A DNA stretch of 64,000 nucleotides from Arthrobacter sp. UNC362MFTsu5.1 (GCF_000685965.1 NZ_JMLE01000001.1:310001-374000); one strand, 5' to 3'. Counted from the stretch's first letter, positions 1 to 9,245 are shown. Translations and numbers: made by a program. Notes: generated by a model from the letters alone, not told the origin.

Positions 1-50
1 AAGGAGCCACCGCGGTGGTGGCGCCACAGCCGGAGACGGCCGTCCAGTAG
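1..50 (+). CDS. 3' end of an upstream gene (possibly NfeD-type)
   Basis: One frame stays open from the window edge and stops at a TAG at 48-50. Only about 15 residues are visible, rich in Ala, Val and Pro. Genes for SPFH/stomatin proteins are commonly preceded by an NfeD membrane protein gene, and the next gene here is SPFH, so NfeD is a reasonable guess. The visible residues do not prove it. Confidence 0.3.
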   Translation, partial: GATAVVAPQPETAVQ

Positions 51-165
51 GACCAGCAGCACCAGCAGGCAGGAACATTTTTCCGGCAGCCGCCACCGGC
101 GCCGGGCACGCGGCGGACCGCCGCCGCGAACATAGCAAGGCACATAACTGGGGAATAGGTGATGT

Positions 166-1164
166 ATGGATATCGCAGTCGCAATCGTGCTGCTGGTTCT
201 CGTTGCGTTCGTAATAATAGTGCTGGTCCGGTCGGTGCGGATCGTCCCGCAGGCCCGCGCCGGCGTCGTGGAACGGCTCGGTAAGTACCAGCGCACCCTG
301 CTCCCGGGCCTCACCATCCTGATTCCCTTCGTGGACAGGCTCCTGCCGCTCCTGGACCTTCGCGAGCAGGTTGTGTCATTCCCCCCGCAGCCGGTGATCA
401 CCGAGGACAACCTCGTGGTCTCCATTGACACCGTGGTCTATTTCCAGGTCACTGACGCGAGGGCGGCCACGTACGAGATTGCGAACTACATCCAGGCGGT
501 GGAACAGCTGACCACCACCACGCTCCGAAATGTTGTTGGCGGCCTGAACCTCGAAGAGGCGCTGACCTCACGCGACCAGATCAACGGCCAGCTCCGCGGT
601 GTCCTGGATGAAGCTACCGGACGCTGGGGCATCCGGGTTTCCCGTGTGGAGCTGAAGGCCATTGATCCGCCCCACTCCATCCAGGACTCGATGGAAAAGC
701 AGATGCGTGCCGAGCGCGACCGCCGCGCAGCCATCCTGACGGCTGAGGGCACCAAGCAGTCGGCCATCCTCACGGCGGAAGGGCAGCGCCAGTCTTCCAT
801 CCTGAAAGCCGAAGGTGATGCCAAGGCTGCCATCCTCCGTGCCGACGGCGAAGCCCAGGCCATCCAGAAAGTATTCGACGCAATCCACAAGGGCAACCCG
901 GACAACAAGCTCCTGGCGTATCAGTACCTGCAGACACTGCCCAAGCTGGCCGAAGGTTCCTCCAATAAGCTCTGGATCATCCCCAGTGAAGTCGGAGAAG
1001 CCCTGAAGGGCATCGGCAATGTCCTCGGAGGCAACAATGCTGACTCCCGCACCGGCGGTCTCTTCGACGGCGGAAGTGGCACCAACGCGGACGACGGCAC
1101 TGGTGCCGGAACCGCCGCCAAGCACGGGGGCGCGCAGCCCGGGGACCCGCGGCAGCCTCTGTAG
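166..1164 (+). CDS. SPFH/Band 7 (stomatin-like) membrane protein
   Basis: A 332-residue membrane-anchored scaffold protein of the stomatin/prohibitin/flotillin superfamily. Residues about 3-22 form one hydrophobic N-terminal segment. The SPFH/band-7 domain follows to about residue 190, with the stretch RAGVVERLGKYQRTLLPGL typical of bacterial stomatins. A helical region of repeated AEG(x)nQ units (about 185-240) is expected to form the coiled coil for oligomerisation. The C-terminal 50 residues are Gly/Ala-rich and probably disordered. The family organises membrane microdomains and often works with NfeD-type partners. The start ATG lies shortly after a GGGGAATAGGTG stretch; no better start is visible. 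Confidence 0.9.
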   Translation: MDIAVAIVLLVLVAFVIIVLVRSVRIVPQARAGVVERLGKYQRTLLPGLTILIPFVDRLLPLLDLREQVVSFPPQPVITEDNLVVSIDTVVYFQVTDARAATYEIANYIQAVEQLTTTTLRNVVGGLNLEEALTSRDQINGQLRGVLDEATGRWGIRVSRVELKAIDPPHSIQDSMEKQMRAERDRRAAILTAEGTKQSAILTAEGQRQSSILKAEGDAKAAILRADGEAQAIQKVFDAIHKGNPDNKLLAYQYLQTLPKLAEGSSNKLWIIPSEVGEALKGIGNVLGGNNADSRTGGLFDGGSGTNADDGTGAGTAAKHGGAQPGDPRQPL

Positions 1165-1187
1165 GCAGCCGCGTCCGGCATTAGCCA

Positions 1188-1224
1188 GGGAGGCGTCCGC
1201 GTTGCGGGCGCCTCCCCCGCTTTT
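1188..1224 (+). terminator. Rho-independent terminator after the SPFH gene
   Basis: A 13-bp stem (GGGAGGCGTCCGC against GCGGGCGCCTCCC, one G-T pair) closes on a 3-nt GTT loop. A short CCGCTTTT tail follows. It lies 24 bp after the SPFH stop codon. Confidence 0.75.
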
Positions 1225-1243
1225 GCCTGCGGCAGGGTCCGGC

Positions 1244-1273
1244 TTTACGCGCCGGGAAATAAGCCCGTATAAT
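1244..1273 (+). promoter_or_regulatory. Predicted promoter of rbpA
   Basis: A perfect TATAAT at 1268-1273 is preceded by TTTACG at 1244-1249 with an 18-bp spacer, resembling a vegetative promoter. It would give a leader of about 150 nt before rbpA, which itself starts behind an AGGGAGAAA ribosome binding site. In other actinobacteria rbpA responds to stress sigma factors; no clear SigR-type site was recognised here. Confidence 0.6.
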
Positions 1274-1429
1274 AGGATATTTGTCCGGCTGGTTCAGACC
1301 TGCTGGAACAATCAAGCTTGGCAAAGCGTTGTGTCTATTGATGCAGGGCAGTGCAAACAGTAGTCCGAGGCGTGAGCTGCCCCGGCTAGCGCGGAGCCTC
1401 GCTCCGCGAACCGACCAAAGGGAGAAATC

Positions 1430-1777
1430 ATGAGCGATCGCAGCCTTCGGGGCATGCGTCTTGGCGCACAGAGCATGGAGACCGAATCCGGTGTTGAGCC
1501 GGCTCCGCGCCAGCGGGTTGAGTATCGTTGCGAGGACGGCGAGCAGGTCTTCGTTACCTTCTCTTCCGAAGCCGAGATTCCCCCGGTGTGGGTTTCGAAG
1601 ACGGGCAAGGAAGCCTTGCTCGTTGACGGCGAACGCCCCGTCAACAGCAACGAGAAGGCCGTGCGCACGCACTGGGACATGCTCCTGGAACGCCGCTCAC
1701 TGCCTGAGCTCGAGCAGATCCTCGAGGACCGTCTGACGATCCTTCGCGAACGCCGCGGCGAACGCCGCTCGGCCTAG
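1430..1777 (+). CDS. rbpA: RNA polymerase-binding protein RbpA
   Basis: A 115-residue actinobacterial transcription factor that binds the principal sigma factor and RNA polymerase beta subunit and stabilises the open complex. The N-terminal tail (about 1-28) is followed by the RbpA core domain with VEYRCEDGE and IPPVWVSKTGKEA. The C-terminal sigma-interaction domain contains RTHWDMLLERRS, a family hallmark. Length matches the family. AAAGGGAGAAATC lies directly before the ATG as ribosome binding site. It is monocistronic: its own promoter lies upstream and a strong hairpin terminator follows. Confidence 0.97.
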   Translation: MSDRSLRGMRLGAQSMETESGVEPAPRQRVEYRCEDGEQVFVTFSSEAEIPPVWVSKTGKEALLVDGERPVNSNEKAVRTHWDMLLERRSLPELEQILEDRLTILRERRGERRSA

Positions 1778-1804
1778 CCAAGCGCCCCGCGAAGTCGAGA
1801 ACGC

Positions 1805-1854
1805 AAAGGGCCGGGCCCGTACCTCATCAGAGAGGTTACGGGCCCGGCCCTTTT
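1805..1854 (+). terminator. Strong terminator after rbpA
   Basis: A perfect 17-bp inverted repeat, 1805-1821 against 1837-1853, starts with AAAGGGCC and ends with GGCCCTTT. A further CCTC/GAGG pairing extends it inward, and a TTTTCTTGT tail follows. It sits between rbpA and the convergent ppm1 gene and may serve both, because the left arm starts with AAA. Confidence 0.9.
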
Positions 1855-1893
1855 CTTGTGTCCGGCTAGTGCCGGACGTTCAGCACCGGTGGC

Positions 1894-2634
1894 CTAGGAC
1901 GCAGCCGAACCGCGGCCTGTGAGCTTCCGCCAACGGGCGGTGAGTCCCCACTTGGTGACGTTGATCATGGCTTCCACCACGATATTGCTGCTCATCTTGG
2001 AAGCTCCGAGTTCCCGCTCCACGAACGTGATGGGGCGTTCCACGATCTTCAGGCCCATTTTGGCCACCCGCCAGGCCAGGTCCACCTGGAATCCGTAGCC
2101 CACGGAGTCCACCTGGTCGAGGTTGAGCTTCTCAAGCGTCGTCCGCCGGAAGGCGCGGAAGCCGCCTGTGACGTCCTTGATTTTGATGCCCAGCATAAGC
2201 CGGGCGTAGGTGCTGCCGATCCGTGAGATGGCTTGGCGGTACAGCGGCCAGTTGACCACGCTGCCGCCCGGCACCCAGCGGGAGCCCATGGCGAGGTCTG
2301 CGCCCTCTTCCACGGCGTCCAGGAGCTGCTGCAGCTGCTCGGGCTGGTGGGATCCGTCGGCGTCCATTTCCACCAGGATGTCGTACCCGGCTTCCAGCCC
2401 CCACTTGAAGCCGGCAATGTAGGCCGCCCCCAGGCCGGCCTTGCCTTGGCGGTGGAGAACGTGGACCTGGTTATCCTCCGCGGCGATGCCGTCCGCAAGC
2501 TGTCCGGTGCCGTCCGGGCTGTTGTCGTCCACCACCAGCACATCGGAAGCCGGGACGGCTGCACGCAGGCGTGCGAGTGTCTTGGGCAACGATTCCAGCT
2601 CGTTATAGGTGGGGATGATGGTGAGGACACGCAC
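1894..2634 (-). CDS. ppm1: Polyprenol monophosphomannose synthase
   Basis: A 246-residue family 2 glycosyltransferase (DPM1 type) that moves mannose from GDP-mannose to polyprenyl phosphate, giving the donor for protein O-mannosylation and cell-envelope mannans. It has the N-terminal IIPTYNE fold start, [11 protein letters not shown], and the DxD-like MDADGSH metal/nucleotide site, followed by GSRWVPGG. Unlike the mycobacterial protein there is no fused N-acyltransferase domain. The open frame extends further upstream, but GTG at 2634 is preferred: AGGAAAGG lies 8-9 nt before it and the protein then begins directly with the GT-A fold. It is the last gene of the minus-strand block. Confidence 0.93.
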   Translation of the reverse strand: MRVLTIIPTYNELESLPKTLARLRAAVPASDVLVVDDNSPDGTGQLADGIAAEDNQVHVLHRQGKAGLGAAYIAGFKWGLEAGYDILVEMDADGSHQPEQLQQLLDAVEEGADLAMGSRWVPGGSVVNWPLYRQAISRIGSTYARLMLGIKIKDVTGGFRAFRRTTLEKLNLDQVDSVGYGFQVDLAWRVAKMGLKIVERPITFVERELGASKMSSNIVVEAMINVTKWGLTARWRKLTGRGSAAS

Positions 2635-2701
2635 AGCGAGGCCCTTTCCTTGATGGGAGCGGTCACGCGCCAGGAAGCCAGATAGAAGTGAGGGCTTTAA
2701 G

Positions 2702-2731
2702 GCGCAAGTCACCATTATAGGGAGTTTGCGC
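2702..2731 (-). promoter_or_regulatory. Predicted ppm1 promoter inside an inverted repeat
   Basis: A perfect TATAAT lies on the minus strand (complement of 2714-2719), flanked by GCGCAA (2702-2707) and TTGCGC (2726-2731). No good -35 hexamer is visible, and transcription would start about 70 nt before the ppm1 GTG. The nested repeat could be an operator. Confidence 0.45.
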
Positions 2732-2760
2732 TGATGGGGCGCGTCACGCGGGCGGGCCGC

Positions 2761-3022
2761 GGGCAGGTCCACATGCCTCGGGCCAGTTGCGTCCGGATGC
2801 GATGTGCCTCGGCGGAACTGTTTTCTGCTGCGAAGTGGACCTGCCCCCGGGACTGCCACGGTCTGGCCCGACGGCAGGTCCGGCTGGGCATCCTGCTGGC
2901 GGGTCACGCGGCCAGACGGAGCCCCTTGACTATTGGTTCCGTCCGTTGCGACTCAATGCTACGGACAGCCCCGGCAGTGTCAACCCGGGTTTGACCTGCA
3001 GGTTTAGGCATACCTGCAGGTC
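2761..3022. repeat. Non-coding region with clustered ACCTG/CAGGT motifs
   Basis: The 421-bp gap 2635-3055 has no convincing gene. It holds GGCAGGTCC at 2762-2770 and 2873-2881, the same motif inverted at 2837-2845 (within a 12-bp inverted pair, 2761-2772 and 2835-2846), and two copies of the 10-bp palindrome ACCTGCAGGT at 2994-3003 and 3012-3021, spaced 18 bp. The latter also forms an 11-bp hairpin stem (2993-3003 with 3012-3022). Function is unknown. Confidence 0.6.
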
Positions 3023-3055
3023 AGGAGCATACGGCGCGCCGGTAAGCTTTACGGT

Positions 3056-4732
3056 CTATGACCGCAGGGAGCCGTTTGTGAACAACTCCCGTCCGTCCCG
3101 GACGGTCTGCAGGCACACAGGATCGGTACCGGTGTCCAGTGCCGGGAGCAACGGTGTGCGCGCCCGGGGGTCCGTACTCCAGGACTGAACCCGGCCGTCC
3201 GCAACCTGCACCATGAGTTCCTCCACTTCCCAGACGGCGAAGCTGGCCGGCGCGCCCGGTACCAGCTGGCCGGCCATCGGGTTGCGGTACTTGGCTGCCC
3301 GCCAGCCGGCCCTGGTGTGGCCAAGGAACGCGGCCCGCGCTGAGATGCGCTGCTCCGGATTGCTGTGTTCGAGGCAGGCGCGGACGCTGGCCCAAGGGTT
3401 GAGCGGAGTGACGGGACTGTCGCTGCCAAAGCTGATGGGAACTCCTGCGGCATAGAACGATGCGAAGGCGTTCATCCCGCGTTCCCGATGCCCCAGCCGT
3501 TCCTGATAGAGACGGCCGGCCCCGCCCCATGCGGCGTCGAATCCGGGCTGCACGCTGACCGTGACTGAGTATTTGGCCAGCCGCTCGATTGCGTCGGCGT
3601 CGGCCATTTCCACATGTTCGAACCGGTGGCCGGCGGCCCTGACCCGCTGCTCCCCCACTTCCGCGGCCGCCCGGTCCAGAGCGTCCAGGGCGGCGTCGAG
3701 TCCTGCGTCGCCGATGACGTGGAAGCCCCCTTGGATGCCCAGCAGGGAGCAGGCGGCCAAGTGCGCGGCTGCCTGGTCAACGGACAGGTAGAGGCTGCCG
3801 CGCTCTCCCGAAGCATCGCTGTAGTCTTCCCTGAGTGCGGCAGTCCGGGACCCGATGGAACCGTCAATGTTCAGGTCCCCGGCGAGCCCGCGCACGGCGG
3901 CGCCGAGGCCGTCCAGGATAGCGCGGGCGTCCTCCTCGGACCCGGCCAGCTGGCCCCAGTACGGGAGGACCTCAGGCGTCGGCTTCCCGAGGGCATCCGG
4001 GCCGTTCCAACCGGCTGCAATCCGCAGGTCTGCGGCGCTGCCGATATGCGGCGCGGCCATTTCCGCCACTGCCACGTAGCCGTTTGCGGCGGCTTCGGCC
4101 AAGGCGCGGGACTGGTAGTTCCGCAGATCCCCGTCCGGCAGCTGCCGCGCTGCAAGCCTGGCCGACGTGTGGGCATGCCGCTTCACCTGGCTGCCGGCCG
4201 AGTATCCGTCCAGCCCGGCGAGGCCTGCTGCTTCGGCCAAGGCGGAAGAGACCAGTGCGGAATGGGCGTCGACGCGCGAAAGATAGACCCGCCGGCCCCC
4301 CGCCGCGCGTTCCAGTTCCTCGCGGCTGGGCAGGGCCGGGTCGGACCAATTGCTCTCGTCCCACCCATGGCCCAGGACGGTGGCGCCGGCATCGGCTGAC
4401 GACCCCGCAACGGAGGCAGCCACAGCGTCCAGGAGTTCGGCGGCCGAGCGCACTCCGCCCAGCTGCAGTGAGTCCAGGGCAATGCCCGTTTCAGTCAGGT
4501 GGACGTGTGAGTCAACAAATCCGGGCGCCAGGAGCGCGCCGTGGAGGTCGACGATGTCCATCGACGAATCGGCGATGGACGTGGCTGCCTGCTCTGAACC
4601 GACCCACGCCACGGTGTCGCCGTCCACCATCATGGCGGTGGCAAACGGGTCTGCAGCGGTATAGACGGAACCATTGCGGTACAGCGTCACTTTGCGTTCT
4701 CCGGCCGGCTGGTCCGCCCGTGCGTCAGTCAT
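3056..4732 (-). CDS. YtcJ-type amidohydrolase
   Basis: A 558-residue metal-dependent hydrolase of the amidohydrolase superfamily, YtcJ-like group (Amidohydro_3), probably cytoplasmic; substrate not predictable. Near the N-terminus GFVDSHVHLTETG carries the metal-binding HxH pair (His76, His78). GFHVIGD and the C-terminal PISFGSDSPV, with the conserved aspartate, complete the TIM-barrel metal site. The open frame runs upstream into helY, but ATG 4732 has AGGAG about 12 nt before it and gives the normal family length. It lies 62 bp after helY on the same strand and may be read through from it. Confidence 0.85.
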   Translation of the reverse strand: MTDARADQPAGERKVTLYRNGSVYTAADPFATAMMVDGDTVAWVGSEQAATSIADSSMDIVDLHGALLAPGFVDSHVHLTETGIALDSLQLGGVRSAAELLDAVAASVAGSSADAGATVLGHGWDESNWSDPALPSREELERAAGGRRVYLSRVDAHSALVSSALAEAAGLAGLDGYSAGSQVKRHAHTSARLAARQLPDGDLRNYQSRALAEAAANGYVAVAEMAAPHIGSAADLRIAAGWNGPDALGKPTPEVLPYWGQLAGSEEDARAILDGLGAAVRGLAGDLNIDGSIGSRTAALREDYSDASGERGSLYLSVDQAAAHLAACSLLGIQGGFHVIGDAGLDAALDALDRAAAEVGEQRVRAAGHRFEHVEMADADAIERLAKYSVTVSVQPGFDAAWGGAGRLYQERLGHRERGMNAFASFYAAGVPISFGSDSPVTPLNPWASVRACLEHSNPEQRISARAAFLGHTRAGWRAAKYRNPMAGQLVPGAPASFAVWEVEELMVQVADGRVQSWSTDPRARTPLLPALDTGTDPVCLQTVRDGRELFTNGSLRS

Positions 4733-4794
4733 GTTGTGTGGTGCTCCTAAGCAGCCTTGAAGTAGTGGAAAATCTGCGGACGGGTCCGGTGGGG

Positions 4795-7683
4795 TCACAC
4801 CACGGTGGAGTAGGCCACCACGCCGCGGCGCACCAGGATGATGGCCTCCGAACAGAGCCGTGAGAGCCTCGGATCCAGGCCGGGGATCTTTGCCAGCTGG
4901 TCCAGGAGGTCGATGACCTGCTTGACCCACCGGACAAAGTCGCCGGCTGCCAGGTCCGTGCCGCTGAGGACTTCCTGGAGGTGCCTGCCCTTGGCCCACT
5001 TGAAGATGGGCCACACGAGGCCCAGCTCCGGTTCACCGGTCAACGGAAGCTTGTTCTCCTCCTCGGCGTCCTCCAGCATGGACCATTCCCGGACGACGAT
5101 GTCGACGGCGGTCTCCAGCGACACGCTGGGCATCCGGGGCCGCAGTCCGCGTTCTTCCCGCTTTGCCTGGAAAACTAGCACGCTCGCCAGGGCCGCCACT
5201 TCGGTGGCGTCGAGGTCGCTGAACGCACCTTGCCGCAGGGACTGGGAAATAAGGAGGTCCTTTTCGCCGTAGATCCGGCGCAGCTTCTGGCCGTCGGCGT
5301 TGATGGACACCCTTCCCGAATCGGACGTTTCGAGGTAGCCGTAGCTGGAGAGAAGGTCGCAGACGCGGTCAAACGTCTTGGCGATGGTGTTGGTCCGGCC
5401 CTGGATTTCGCGGACCAGTCCGTCCGTTTCGCGGCGAAGCTTCAACCAGCGCTCCGACCAGCGCGCGTGATCCTCGCGTTCACTGCACCCGTGGCAGGGA
5501 TGGGACCGCAGGGCCAGCCGCAGTTCGGTAATCCGCTTCTCCTGGTCCGGCAGGGCCGCCGCCCTGCCGAAATCAGTGTTGCGGGTGTTGCCGGGCGCAG
5601 GGGGACGGTTTTCCCGGATGGCGTTGCGCACCGACGACGCCAGGTCCTTGCGCGACTTGGGCACCTTCGCGTTGAACGACTTGGGGATGCGGACCCGGGT
5701 CACCGGGGTGATGGGTCCTTCAAGGTCGTGGATGCCAATCCTGCGTAACTGGTTGTCCAGCGTCAGCACGGCGGGGCGCGGCTCGCGGGAGTTGTGGTCT
5801 GAGCCGAGCACCACGGCCAGGCCGGGTGCCCTGCCTGTCGGCACGTCCACCACGTCGCCGGGGAGGAGCCTGCTCAGGGAGTCCTCGGTAATGGACTTGC
5901 GGGCCTTCGAGGTGCTGCGGGAGGCGGCGTTTTCGGTGTCCGAAAGTTCCCGCCGAAGCCGGGAGTACTCGGTGAAGTCCCCGAGATGGCAGGTCATGGA
6001 TTTCTGGAAGCCGGCCAGGGATTCCTCCCTGCTTCGGACCTGCTTGGCCAGGCCAACCACGGAACGGTCCGCCTGGAACTGGGCAAACGAGGATTCCAGG
6101 ATTTCCCGCGCGCGTGGCCGGCCGAACTGCGCCAGGAGGTTGATGCTCATGTTGTACGTGGGGCGGAAGCTCGAGTTCAGGGGGTAGGTTCGGCGGGATG
6201 CGAGGCCTGCCACTGCCGTGGGATCCGTCCCGGGCTGCCAGAGCACCACGGCGTGGCCTTCGACATCGATGCCGCGGCGTCCGGCGCGGCCGGTGAGCTG
6301 GGTGTACTCGCCGGCGGTGATGCCAACGTGGGCTTCTCCGTTGAACTTGTCCAGCTTTTCGAGCACCACCGAACGTGCCGGCATGTTGACACCCAGCGCA
6401 AGGGTTTCGGTGGCGAAGACCGCCTTGACCAGGCCTTCGACGAAGAGTTTCTCCACGACTTCCTTGAACGTCGGGAGCATTCCTGCATGGTGGGCTGCCA
6501 GGCCACGCAGGAGTCCATCCCGCCAACTCCAGAATCCGAGGACGTCCAGATCGTCAGAGGGGATGTCCTGTGCCGCTTCGTCAACGCGGCTGGCGATGAT
6601 CTGTTGTTCCCGCTCGGTGGTCAGCCACAAACCTGCCGCGACGCATTGGGCCACTGCAGCGTCGCAGCCGGCGCGGGAGAAGATGAAAGTGATGGAGGGC
6701 AGCAGGTCCTGCCGGTCCAGGCTGGCGATGACCTGGGGGCGGCTGGCCTTGCGGACGGCACTCTGCTGGCCCGCCTGGGAGCGGTTGCCGCGCTGGTTCT
6801 GCTGGCGACGCTGGCTGCGGCCGCCATGGCCGAAGCGGGCCCGTGAATTCATCTGGCTCTCGGTGCGTGCCATTGCCAGCAGGTCCGGGTTCACTTCAAA
6901 TCCCCGTTCGAGGGCGACGTTGGCCGTCATGGCCGTTGCGCCGGGGTTCGATTCGCCTTCAGGGGCAATTTCATCGAAGGTGGTTTCGCCCGCGAAGAGG
7001 TCCACGATCTCGCGTCCCACCATGACGTGCTGCCAGAGCGGCACCGGCCGGTGCTCGGTAACAATGACGTCGGTGTGTCCGCGGACAGTGTCAAGCCATG
7101 CACCGAATTCCTCGGCGTTGGAGACTGTGGCGCTCAGCGAAGCCACCTGGACTTCGCTCGGCAGGTGGATGATGACTTCTTCCCAGACGGCGCCGCGGAA
7201 CCGGTCAGCGAGGTAGTGGACCTCGTCCATGACAACGAAGCCGAGGTCGTCCAGGGTGTCTGAATCCGCGTAGAGCATGTTCCGCAGGACTTCGGTTGTC
7301 ATCACAACAACCGGGGCGTCGCCATTGATGCTGGTATCGCCCGTCAGGAGTCCAACGTTCTCCGCGCCGTATTTGTCCGCCAGCTCCGAGTACTTCTGGT
7401 TGCTCAGCGCCTTGATCGGGGTGGTGTAGAAGGCCTTGAGGCCGCGCTGGAGTGCCAGATAGATGGCGAACTCCCCCACGATGGTCTTGCCGGCACCGGT
7501 GGGGGCCGCGACTAGCACTCCCCTCCCCAGTTGCAGGGATTTGCAGGCCTGGCGCTGGAAATCGTCGAGTTCGAAATCCAGCGTGCGGACAAACGCGCCG
7601 AGGTACGTGTTGGCTTCTGCGGTCCGTTCGGCACTGGCCCGATAGAGTTCGGATGGCGACTGTGGCCCGGTTGTGGAGGACAT
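4795..7683 (-). CDS. helY: Ski2/Mtr4-type DEAD/DEAH RNA helicase HelY
   Basis: A 962-residue superfamily 2 helicase. Motif I is APTGAGKT, motif II is DEVH (DEVHYL), motif III is SLSATVSN, and motif VI is QLTGRAGRRG. A basic, Gln/Arg-rich insert (about 280-315) interrupts the two RecA domains, and a C-terminal DSHCT-like helical domain ends the protein. Actinobacterial HelY proteins are thought to act in RNA processing or decay. The order pafA-pafBC-tatA-tatC-helY matches Mycobacterium. The ATG has no Shine-Dalgarno, but TAGGCT (complement of 7690-7695) ends 6 nt before it, so it may be made from a leaderless mRNA separate from tatAC. Confidence 0.95.
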   Translation of the reverse strand: MSSTTGPQSPSELYRASAERTAEANTYLGAFVRTLDFELDDFQRQACKSLQLGRGVLVAAPTGAGKTIVGEFAIYLALQRGLKAFYTTPIKALSNQKYSELADKYGAENVGLLTGDTSINGDAPVVVMTTEVLRNMLYADSDTLDDLGFVVMDEVHYLADRFRGAVWEEVIIHLPSEVQVASLSATVSNAEEFGAWLDTVRGHTDVIVTEHRPVPLWQHVMVGREIVDLFAGETTFDEIAPEGESNPGATAMTANVALERGFEVNPDLLAMARTESQMNSRARFGHGGRSQRRQQNQRGNRSQAGQQSAVRKASRPQVIASLDRQDLLPSITFIFSRAGCDAAVAQCVAAGLWLTTEREQQIIASRVDEAAQDIPSDDLDVLGFWSWRDGLLRGLAAHHAGMLPTFKEVVEKLFVEGLVKAVFATETLALGVNMPARSVVLEKLDKFNGEAHVGITAGEYTQLTGRAGRRGIDVEGHAVVLWQPGTDPTAVAGLASRRTYPLNSSFRPTYNMSINLLAQFGRPRAREILESSFAQFQADRSVVGLAKQVRSREESLAGFQKSMTCHLGDFTEYSRLRRELSDTENAASRSTSKARKSITEDSLSRLLPGDVVDVPTGRAPGLAVVLGSDHNSREPRPAVLTLDNQLRRIGIHDLEGPITPVTRVRIPKSFNAKVPKSRKDLASSVRNAIRENRPPAPGNTRNTDFGRAAALPDQEKRITELRLALRSHPCHGCSEREDHARWSERWLKLRRETDGLVREIQGRTNTIAKTFDRVCDLLSSYGYLETSDSGRVSINADGQKLRRIYGEKDLLISQSLRQGAFSDLDATEVAALASVLVFQAKREERGLRPRMPSVSLETAVDIVVREWSMLEDAEEENKLPLTGEPELGLVWPIFKWAKGRHLQEVLSGTDLAAGDFVRWVKQVIDLLDQLAKIPGLDPRLSRLCSEAIILVRRGVVAYSTVV

Positions 7684-7707
7684 ACTTCCAGCCTAGTGGG
7701 CGAGGGG

Positions 7708-8544
7708 CTACAGTTTCCCCAGTTCCGAGCCGGGCGTCGCGACGTCGGCCGTCGCGTCAGTTTCGGCGGCGATCTTCGCAGCCTTACGGTCCCGGCGCCG
7801 GTCGTTGAAGATACAGAGTCCGATGGCGGCGAAAAACAGTGCAAGCAACGGGCCTGCGAGCAGGAACATGGACAGTGCGTCCGCTCCCGGCGCCGCGACG
7901 GCGGCCAGCACGAACACCAGGAAGACTGTGATGCGCCATGCTTTCAGGATGGTCTCGCCCCTGATGATGCCGGCCATGTTGACGCCGACCAGGACCACGG
8001 GGACCAGGAACGCGAGCCCAAGGAACAGGACCATGCGGGTGACGAAGTCGACATAGTCGCGGGCATCGATGAGGTTGGAGAACCCGGCAGGCGTGAACTG
8101 GGTCAGCGCGCGTACCACCTGCGGCGTCACCATCCAGCCAACCCAGACGCCGGCAAGGAAGAGCGGCACGGCTGCGGCCATATAGCCGAGCGTGTAGTGC
8201 CGTTCCTTCTTGGTGAGGCCGGGTGTGATGAAGGCCCACAGCTGGTAGATCCAGATGGGGCTCGAGATGACGGCGCCGATCAGCAGCGAAAGCTGCAGTT
8301 TGAAGTCAAACGGCGACGCAATGCTCGAGAAGTTCACCGAAGAGGTGCCGCCGGTTGTCTCGGCAATCCGATCGACGGGTTCCTTCAGGGCGCTCAAAAC
8401 CGGGTCGTAAAGGATCCAGCCCCCGATGCCGCCGATGACGAGTCCAATGGCCGACTTAATGAGCCGGTTCTTGAGCTCCTTAAGGTGGTCCATCAGGGCC
8501 ATGCGGCCCTCAGGGTTGGATTTACGGCCCTTCGTCAGTGCCAC
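7708..8544 (-). CDS. tatC: Sec-independent translocase subunit TatC
   Basis: A 278-residue polytopic inner-membrane protein with about six hydrophobic segments. It recognises twin-arginine signal peptides and, with TatA, exports folded proteins. The N-terminal GRMALMDHLKELKNRL motif is the conserved cytoplasmic region and SSPIWIYQLWAFITPGL is the first-loop signature. The C-terminal 35 residues are a charged cytoplasmic tail. The GTG start follows the tatA stop by only 6 bp, so the two are cotranscribed. Confidence 0.96.
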   Translation of the reverse strand: MALTKGRKSNPEGRMALMDHLKELKNRLIKSAIGLVIGGIGGWILYDPVLSALKEPVDRIAETTGGTSSVNFSSIASPFDFKLQLSLLIGAVISSPIWIYQLWAFITPGLTKKERHYTLGYMAAAVPLFLAGVWVGWMVTPQVVRALTQFTPAGFSNLIDARDYVDFVTRMVLFLGLAFLVPVVLVGVNMAGIIRGETILKAWRITVFLVFVLAAVAAPGADALSMFLLAGPLLALFFAAIGLCIFNDRRRDRKAAKIAAETDATADVATPGSELGKL

Positions 8545-8550
8545 TTCAGG

Positions 8551-8835
8551 TCAAACGCGGTTCGACGGCGGAACGTCGGTTCCGTCGGCGCTGCCGGACT
8601 CACCGTTTTGCGGCCGGGACTGCGGGTGGTTGACGATTTTGCCTTCAACCGGGTCCGTGCCGTCCTTGGCCTCGGGCTTGCCGTCGTTCTTCATTTCCTT
8701 GACCTCGGACTTGATGATCCGCATTGACTGGCCGAGGCTGCGGGCCATGGCCGGAAGCTTGGGTGCAGCAAAGAGAAGCAGAGCCACGATGATAATAATG
8801 ACGATGGGCCAAGGGCCATCAAAGAGTCGTCCCAC
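8551..8835 (-). CDS. tatA: Twin-arginine translocase subunit TatA
   Basis: A 94-residue pore-forming Tat component. One N-terminal membrane helix (about 8-24) is followed by the [17 protein letters not shown] hinge and amphipathic helix typical of TatA/E, then a hydrophilic tail. GTG start, with GGAAAGG 7 nt upstream. It sits between a small membrane protein gene and tatC in the order also seen in mycobacteria. Confidence 0.95.
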   Translation of the reverse strand: MGRLFDGPWPIVIIIIVALLLFAAPKLPAMARSLGQSMRIIKSEVKEMKNDGKPEAKDGTDPVEGKIVNHPQSRPQNGESGSADGTDVPPSNRV

Positions 8836-8867
8836 TGGAAGTCCTTTCCTCGAAATACATCCTACGT

Positions 8868-9245
8868 CTAACCGAAATCGATGTCGCGCAGCGCCTGGAG
8901 CTGGCCACGGTCCGCTTTGCGCTGAACGCGCCGGCGGCGGCGTTCATCCCTGCGGGAGGATTTGGACGTGAGGTAATCATGTCTCATCTGCATCGGCGAG
9001 GCAAAAACCGCTGAACCGGCCACCGGGTGGCGTCCCGGGCCGTGCTCCGCCTCGGGCGCCTGGCCCGGCAACGATGCAGGGTCGGTGAGGTTGGCGAGCG
9101 GTGCGCCGAAGCGTTCACCGGCAGCGCCCAGGTCCCTGGCCGTGGCCATGAATTGCCTGAACAGCCTTATTCCCAACAGCACATAGAAAAGAAGGGAAAC
9201 GGCTACGAGCGCTATCCAGATCAGGATCCAAGACCACCAAGGCAT
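8868..9245 (-). CDS. Small single-pass membrane protein of unknown function
   Basis: A 125-residue protein starting [16 protein letters not shown], which forms one membrane helix (about 4-26). A helical segment and a strongly basic region rich in Arg (about 95-115) follow. No known domain was recognised. It lies 10 bp after the pafBC stop and 32 bp before tatA on the same strand, so it belongs to that operon; a role linked to the membrane or to Tat is only a contextual guess. The frame is open further upstream into pafBC, but this ATG gives the only sensible N-terminus. Confidence 0.75.
   Translation of the reverse strand: MPWWSWILIWIALVAVSLLFYVLLGIRLFRQFMATARDLGAAGERFGAPLANLTDPASLPGQAPEAEHGPGRHPVAGSAVFASPMQMRHDYLTSKSSRRDERRRRRVQRKADRGQLQALRDIDFG

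Noticed and set aside
2635..2907. Longer N-terminus for ppm1
   Set aside because: The extension has no fold, overlaps the predicted promoter and lacks a ribosome binding site; GTG 2634 has AGGAAAGG.
2787..3188. A 133-codon plus-strand frame
   Set aside because: It runs into the antisense of the amidohydrolase gene and its product has no recognisable domain or ribosome binding site.
4733..5014. Upstream extension of the amidohydrolase
   Set aside because: It lies inside helY in another frame; ATG 4732 with AGGAG gives the family length.
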